Below, in pieces: positions 1 through 3,287 of a DNA stretch of 7,359 bases. Within the stretch, counting starts at the first letter, position 1, and every line of letters begins with the position of its first letter. The position numbers and the translations under genes are program-made. The notes beneath the pieces are model-generated. The model searched no databases. It was not told where the DNA came from and was given only the letters and a program-made list of their open reading frames with translations. The stretch is from Rhodospirillaceae bacterium. GTDB taxonomy: Bacteria > Pseudomonadota > Alphaproteobacteria > Rhodospirillales_A > Casp-alpha2. The stretch is from positions 502-7,860 of the forward strand of contig DNMS01000433.1 in NCBI GenBank assembly GCA_003488105.1. The letters run 5' to 3'.

Positions 1-228
1 CCCAAGTACCGCCGGCCCGCCGTGCCGCTTAGGTGATTCCGGCGGGGGCAGCAAACTCGCATTCTGCGTCGCAGATCGGTAATGCCAAATAATTTTGTCA
101 ACTCGGCCATGTGCAGATTGGTGTTGCCGGACGGTGCCCGGCAAGGCCCCACGCAGGGTGAAACGCGCGGAACAGTGCCGTTTATCGGTCTTTCCACCGC
201 CACGAATAAGCTAAGAAATTCAAAGACT
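1..228. other. non-coding upstream stretch
   Basis: No convincing gene is visible on either strand. In the first plus frame, codons up to a TGA at 34-36 could be the last 11 residues of an upstream gene, but this is too short to support. CCGCCGG (9-15) and CCGGCGG (39-45) form a 7-bp inverted repeat with a 23-nt loop and no following T-run. Positions 80-101 are noticeably AT-rich against the GC-rich background, as often seen in promoter regions, but I find no well-spaced -35/-10 pair there. The rest shows nothing I can name. Confidence 0.5.
124..144. repeat. perfect 7-bp inverted repeat, 7-nt loop
   Basis: TTGCCGG (124-130) and CCGGCAA (138-144) are exact reverse complements around the loop ACGGTGC. 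No T-run follows on the plus strand, so it is not a canonical intrinsic terminator. It could be a protein-binding dyad or the remains of a terminator for a gene left of the window. Confidence 0.45.
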
Positions 229-268
229 TTGTAAGCTTTGTGTCAGCTATGCGTCAGGCTGGTGTCAG
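229..268 (+). promoter_or_regulatory. tandem 11-bp-spaced direct repeats, OmpR/PhoB-type box candidate
   Basis: Four 7-mers lie exactly 11 bp apart: TTGTAAG (229-235), GTGTCAG (240-246), GCGTCAG (251-257) and GTGTCAG (262-268). The last three share GTCAG. Seven-base direct repeats with 4-bp spacers, one per helical turn, are the known geometry of OmpR/PhoB-family response-regulator sites; the PhoB box is CTGTCAT-N4-CTGTCAT. A weak -10-like CATAAG (279-284) lies 10 bp beyond the last repeat, the spacing typical of PhoB-class activated promoters. The array precedes the first subunit gene by about 200 bp and is a candidate control site for the whole block. Which regulator binds is unknown. Confidence 0.45.
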
Positions 269-275
269 GGCCGTC

Positions 276-291
276 TGGCATAAGACGTGCA
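276..291 (+). promoter_or_regulatory. sigma54-like -24/-12 element (alternative promoter reading)
   Basis: TGGCA starts at 276 and TGCA ends at 291, so the GG (277-278) and GC (289-290) dinucleotides have the exact -24/-12 spacing of a sigma54 promoter (TGGCAC-N5-TTGCA). Mismatches are T for C at the sixth base and G for the first T of TTGCA. A start near 302 would leave a leader of about 170 nt. It overlaps the alternative sigma70-type -10 (CATAAG, 279-284), so at most one reading is likely correct. Confidence 0.3.
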
Positions 292-345
292 ACTTCGATT
301 GCGCCGTTCAGGGAGCTTGGTGCTCTTGCCCCCGGGACGGTTTTC

Positions 346-412
346 TTGATGGGAAGGTCTTGGGCCAACATCCGCATCAATGCATCGGTCGCACGGCGGG
401 CCAAACACGCCG
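346..412 (+). other. leader region with two small hairpins
   Basis: TTGATGGG (346-353) can pair with 372-380 (CC, one bulged G, then CATCAA). Just downstream, CGGCG (394-398) pairs with CGCCG (408-412) around a 9-nt loop. Both lie in the probable untranslated leader of the first subunit gene. No riboswitch class is recognised. They may affect transcript stability or may be chance in GC-rich sequence. Confidence 0.25.
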
Positions 413-469
413 GTGATTGAGTGTCGCGGATTTCCTCGAAACGAAGACGACTTTGCGGAGTGAATTAGA

Positions 470-964
470 ATGACCATCAACATGAAAAAAGTAAGTGTGC
501 TCGGCGCCGTCATGGCCGCCGCGTTGTATGCGGGCCAGGCGCAGGCCGCCAGTTCCGTTTCTGCCGGCGCCAGCGTCGAAATCGCGGCTCCGATCTCCAT
601 CTCGCAGACCGCGGCGCTTTCTTTCGGTAACATCGGCCCCAGCGCGGCTTCCGGTACGGTGACGATTTCGCTCGCCGGCGCGCAGAGCGTGACGGGCGGC
701 GTGACGGCCCTCGGCGGCACGGTTGCCGCCGGTGCCTTCACGGTGACGGGCGCCTCCGGCGCTTCCTATGATGTCACGGTTCCGGCCAACGTGACCCTGA
801 CCGGCGGGGGTGATGATATGATCGCGACCCTGACCGACGATGGCGGCGGCTCGCTCACGGGCGGCACGGACACCTTCAACATTGGTGCCACGCTCGCGGT
901 CGGCGCCAGCCAGGCCGCCGGCAGCTACACGGGCACCTACACGGTTTCCGTCAACTATCAGTAA
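470..964 (+). CDS. DUF4402-type secreted subunit, probable major fibre subunit
   Basis: This is a 164-residue exported protein. ATG 470 has GCGGAG (455-460) nine bases upstream; a second ATG at 482 (residue 5) is possible. Residues 1-26 are a Sec signal peptide: two lysines, a hydrophobic core, and likely cleavage after AGQAQA. The mature part (about 138 residues) is rich in G, A, S, T and V and has no cysteine. It reads as alternating beta strands with DUF4402 landmarks: an N-terminal VEI..P strand (36-41), L-SFG (50-53), SVTGGV (73-78), a V-LTGGG turn (108-114), IGATLAVG (138-145) and a final G-Y-G-YTVSVNY strand (151-163). It heads the block followed by two relatives, a chaperone and an usher, and has the best ribosome-binding site and a strong hairpin just downstream. 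I infer it is the most abundant structural subunit. An unpolymerised surface protein is the alternative. Confidence 0.85.
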   Translation: MTINMKKVSVLGAVMAAALYAGQAQAASSVSAGASVEIAAPISISQTAALSFGNIGPSAASGTVTISLAGAQSVTGGVTALGGTVAAGAFTVTGASGASYDVTVPANVTLTGGGDDMIATLTDDGGGSLTGGTDTFNIGATLAVGASQAAGSYTGTYTVSVNYQ

Positions 965-971
965 TTCCGCA

Positions 972-1015
972 GCGCATGGCCCGGTCCCGGCGCCAATCCG
1001 GGGCCGGCCATGTGT
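972..1015 (+). other. long intergenic mRNA hairpin after first subunit gene
   Basis: Positions 975-990 pair with 998-1012 over 15 base pairs, with one bulged C and one G-U wobble, around the 7-nt loop CGCCAAT. The stem can extend outward to 972/1015 with further wobble pairs. No T-run follows, so Rho-independent termination is not indicated. Starting 10 nt after the stop of the first subunit gene, it is placed to block 3' exonucleases or partly attenuate downstream transcription, as intergenic stem-loops do after major pilin genes in other fimbrial operons. The role is inferred. Confidence 0.6.
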
Positions 1016-1052
1016 GCGCGAATGCTGGTTCTCGTTGATCCCGTGCTAGGTT

Positions 1053-1057
1053 GAAGG
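1053..1057 (+). promoter_or_regulatory. ribosome-binding site fixing the second subunit start
   Basis: GAAGG lies 5 nt before ATG 1063. The in-frame TTG at 1051 has no properly spaced Shine-Dalgarno sequence, since AGG directly abuts it. ATG 1063 is therefore the preferred start. Confidence 0.6.
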
Positions 1058-1062
1058 TCACC

Positions 1063-1584
1063 ATGACCACGCCACGCACCATTATAAGACGTTTGCACGC
1101 GGCGGCTCTTCTGGCAGCCGCGTTCATTCTGTTCGCCCCGCTGATCGATGGATTGGCGGCGCGGATCGTTCCCGGCTGGGGACAGGCCCAGGCCCAATCC
1201 CTCGACATCACGGAACGCCGCACCATGCTGTTCGGCAAGGTCGCAACGTCGAACACCCCCGGCACGGTCGTGATCACGCCGTCGGGCAACAAGTCCGTGA
1301 CCGGCGGCGTCATCGATCTGGGCAAGAACCACCGCGAGGCCGAATTCCGAATCACCGGACCGGACAATGCGCTCGTCATCGTGACCCTGCCGACCACGGC
1401 GACGGTCACCGGCGGCGGCGGCAGCGGGACGCTCAGCAACTTCACCATGAACCTGACCAACCCCATCGATCTGGGGCGGCGCGGCCGCGTGGATATTTCC
1501 GTCGGCGCGACCCTCAGCCTGGGAACCAATCTGCCGGGTGCGGATTACAGCGGCTCGTTCACCGTTTACGTGGACCCGCAATGA
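1063..1584 (+). CDS. DUF4402-like secreted subunit, minor, short N-terminus
   Basis: This 173-residue protein is a paralogue of the preceding subunit. Residues 1-44 look like a signal peptide: Arg9/Arg10, a hydrophobic core at about 11-28, then a long polar region ending GQAQA. It shares LFG (56-58), GTV-I (67-71), SVTGGV (78-83), F-ITG (95-99), VTLP (107-110), VTGGGG (115-120), DISVGATLSLG (144-154) and a G-DY-G-FTV terminal strand (159-169). There is no cysteine. Unlike the first subunit it starts only about ten residues before LFG after predicted cleavage, so the N-terminal strand segment seen in the other two subunits appears missing. If assembly uses donor-strand exchange, such a subunit could only occupy a chain end. 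Its stop overlaps ATG 1581 in an ATGA arrangement, but the next gene probably starts at 1683. The family call is good; the role is inferred. Confidence 0.75.
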   Translation: MTTPRTIIRRLHAAALLAAAFILFAPLIDGLAARIVPGWGQAQAQSLDITERRTMLFGKVATSNTPGTVVITPSGNKSVTGGVIDLGKNHREAEFRITGPDNALVIVTLPTTATVTGGGGSGTLSNFTMNLTNPIDLGRRGRVDISVGATLSLGTNLPGADYSGSFTVYVDPQ

Positions 1585-1682
1585 TGGCGGGGCGTGCGAA
1601 CCGCGGTGAAGCAGGCGGTCCCGCGGCGCCGATTATGCTATGCTGCGCCGACGCCATTCTCGGCCGAAGGTTCGATCGAAAA

Positions 1683-2372
1683 ATGACGATGCGCCGCAAT
1701 TTGAAATTTTCCGGTCTGTGGTATGCCGCGACCGCCCTGCTGGCCGGGCTCGCCCTGACCGCCACGCTGGGTGTGGCCGGTTCCGCCGCCGCCGGTTCCA
1801 ACCTTTCGTCTCGTGTCACGGTCCAGATCGTCCGTCCCGCGGGCGTGATCGGGCTGCAGGAACTGTCGAATGCGCAGGGCTTTCTGGCGGCACCCGATGC
1901 GGACGGCGCCGATCCCTTGACGCAGGCGGCCAGCCCCGCGCGGCGCGGACCAGTGGCCCCGCCGTCATCGGGCGGTGCGCTGGCCGCGGCAATCGCCATT
2001 TCGGGTTTTCCCAATCAAAGTTTTTCGCTGACCCTGACGGATTCCCTGGTGGTGGTGACCGATACGGGTGAACTGGTCGTCACCAATTTCGACCATAACG
2101 CGGGAAGCAGCCCGACCATCGGCGGCGACGGCGCCGCGCAGATCGCCATCGGCGCCAAATCGCAAAGCGGGTCGCCGGCAACCCTGCAACAGTTGACGAC
2201 CAACGCGGGTGGCCCTGCCCCCGGTGCCGACGGCACCGCCGATCCCAACCTCGTTGCCGTGACCGTGCTGACGGCCGAAGGCCCGCAGGTCATCCAGATT
2301 CAACGTCCGGACAATTTCGGCCCGACCATTTTCGGGGAAAAGTTTTTTACCGTTATGGTTTCCTATAACTGA
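1683..2372 (+). CDS. DUF4402-like secreted subunit with insertions
   Basis: This 229-residue exported protein is the third subunit-like member. The frame is open from ATG 1581, which would overlap the previous stop (ATGA), but that adds 34 residues ahead of a complete signal peptide. ATG 1683 puts the RR-containing n-region and hydrophobic core (about 11-33) at the start, with likely cleavage after SAAA (34-37). GAAGG (1666-1670) is 12 nt away, rather distant. The mature protein has an N-terminal VTVQIVRP strand (45-52), a linker rich in A, P, D and G (about 69-98), then ISGFPNQSFSLTL (106-118), GAAQIAIGAK (150-159) and a final FFTVMVSYN strand resembling the first subunit's end. About 50 residues rich in G, A, P and T are inserted before that strand. 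There is no cysteine. It may be a tip, adaptor or anchor subunit; this is not resolvable here. Confidence 0.72.
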   Translation: MTMRRNLKFSGLWYAATALLAGLALTATLGVAGSAAAGSNLSSRVTVQIVRPAGVIGLQELSNAQGFLAAPDADGADPLTQAASPARRGPVAPPSSGGALAAAIAISGFPNQSFSLTLTDSLVVVTDTGELVVTNFDHNAGSSPTIGGDGAAQIAIGAKSQSGSPATLQQLTTNAGGPAPGADGTADPNLVAVTVLTAEGPQVIQIQRPDNFGPTIFGEKFFTVMVSYN

Positions 2373-2381
2373 ATGTTCGGA

Positions 2382-2425
2382 TAAACCTTGAGAACACGCG
2401 ACGCGTTATACAAAACAATGGTTTA
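2382..2425 (+). other. inverted repeat between subunit genes and chaperone gene
   Basis: TAAACCTTG (2382-2390) pairs with 2416-2425 (CAA, bulged T, GGTTTA): nine base pairs with a 25-nt loop that contains ACGCG-A-CGCGT (2396-2406). The 3' arm touches the AGGGGA ribosome-binding site (2425-2430) of the chaperone gene. It could modulate chaperone translation or separate subunit from machinery expression. The long loop makes this tentative. Confidence 0.3.
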
Positions 2426-2438
2426 GGGGAATGTCGGT

Positions 2439-3287
2439 ATGCGTCCAATCAGATTGATCCCGGGGATCGCCCTGGTGCTTATGATCGCCGGATTGGTGGG
2501 CCATGCCCGCCCCGCGGCGGCGCAGGGTTTCGGCGACCTTGTCGTGTCGCCGACACGCGTCGAACTTGAGGGCCGGAATCGGTCGGCCACCGTCACGCTG
2601 ACCAACCGGGGCTCGGAAACGGCCCTGTTCCGGATTTCCCTGATCGCCATGGAAATGGATGAAAAGGGCAGCCTGAAAGCAGTTGACCAACCGCCGGCCG
2701 GGATGAAGACGGCCGAGGAACTGGTCCGCTATGCGCCGCGTCAGGTCGATATCCCGCCGGGCGGTACGCAGACGGTGCGCCTGATCCTGCGCAAGCCCAC
2801 GGAACTGGCGGCGGGCGAGTACCGCTCGCACATGTTCTTCCGCGCTGTTCCGCCCGAGGATGCCGGCCGCGCCGTTGACGAAAAAGCCGGCCAAGGCGGG
2901 GTTTCCGTCAAGCTGACGCCGATCTTCGGGATCACCATTCCGGTGATCGTCCGCCATGGGGATTTGGACATCAAGGTCGCGATGTCGGATTTCGCCGTGG
3001 TGCCGGATAAGGAAAAGAAGAAGCTGACCTTCAAGTTATCGCGCCAGGGCACCAAGTCCGCCTATGGCGACGTGAAGGTCGAATACCTGCCGGCCGGTGG
3101 CGGCGCGCCGGTTGTCGTGGGCGAGGTTACGCGCCTTGCGGTGTTCACGCCCAACACGGACAGAACGGTGGAGGTGCCGCTTGTCGTGCCTCCGGGAATC
3201 ACCCTGGGCAAGGGGATGTTGAAGGTCCTCTATCGTCAAGTCGACGGAGACACGACACTGGCCTCGGGTGAAATTACGCTACCATAA
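2439..3287 (+). CDS. PapD-like periplasmic fimbrial chaperone
   Basis: This is a 282-residue exported protein of the fimbrial/pilus chaperone superfamily (COG3121-like). ATG 2439 has AGGGGA (2425-2430) eight bases upstream. Residues 1-28 form a signal peptide ending PAAA. The first Ig-like domain opens with VVSPTRVELEG (35-45); Arg40 aligns with the subunit-anchoring Arg8 of PapD. It continues with TVTLTNRGS (51-59), YAPRQVDIPPGGTQTVRL (98-115) and GEYRSHMFF (126-134). The second domain follows at about 175-282, after ITIPVIVRHGD (165-175). I see no clear equivalent of PapD Lys112 in the ITIPVIV strand. There is no cysteine. At 282 residues it is longer than PapD (about 240). In such systems the chaperone binds unfolded subunits in the periplasm, completes their fold and delivers them to the usher. 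It lies between the subunits and the usher, as expected for that job. Confidence 0.88.
   Translation: MRPIRLIPGIALVLMIAGLVGHARPAAAQGFGDLVVSPTRVELEGRNRSATVTLTNRGSETALFRISLIAMEMDEKGSLKAVDQPPAGMKTAEELVRYAPRQVDIPPGGTQTVRLILRKPTELAAGEYRSHMFFRAVPPEDAGRAVDEKAGQGGVSVKLTPIFGITIPVIVRHGDLDIKVAMSDFAVVPDKEKKKLTFKLSRQGTKSAYGDVKVEYLPAGGGAPVVVGEVTRLAVFTPNTDRTVEVPLVVPPGITLGKGMLKVLYRQVDGDTTLASGEITLP

Noticed and set aside
1..36. C-terminal 11 codons of an upstream gene in the first frame
   Set aside because: It is too short to distinguish from a random open frame in GC-rich DNA.
238..420. 60-codon plus-strand frame ahead of the first subunit
   Set aside because: It has no ribosome-binding site or recognisable product and overlaps the putative promoter elements, so it is more likely untranslated leader.
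265..741. 158-codon open frame on the minus strand across the leader and first subunit gene
   Set aside because: It is antisense to a clear signal-peptide protein, its translation resembles no family, and long antisense frames are expected in GC-rich coding DNA.
1581..1682. Start of the third subunit at ATG 1581, overlapping the previous stop as ATGA
   Set aside because: It would put 34 extra residues before a complete signal peptide. ATG 1683 is preferred, though coupling through 1581 cannot be fully excluded.
2388..2414. Possible promoter for the chaperone gene (TTGAGA with a TATACA/TACAAA-like -10)
   Set aside because: Spacing is 13-15 bp and the matches are weak. Co-transcription with the subunit genes is simpler.
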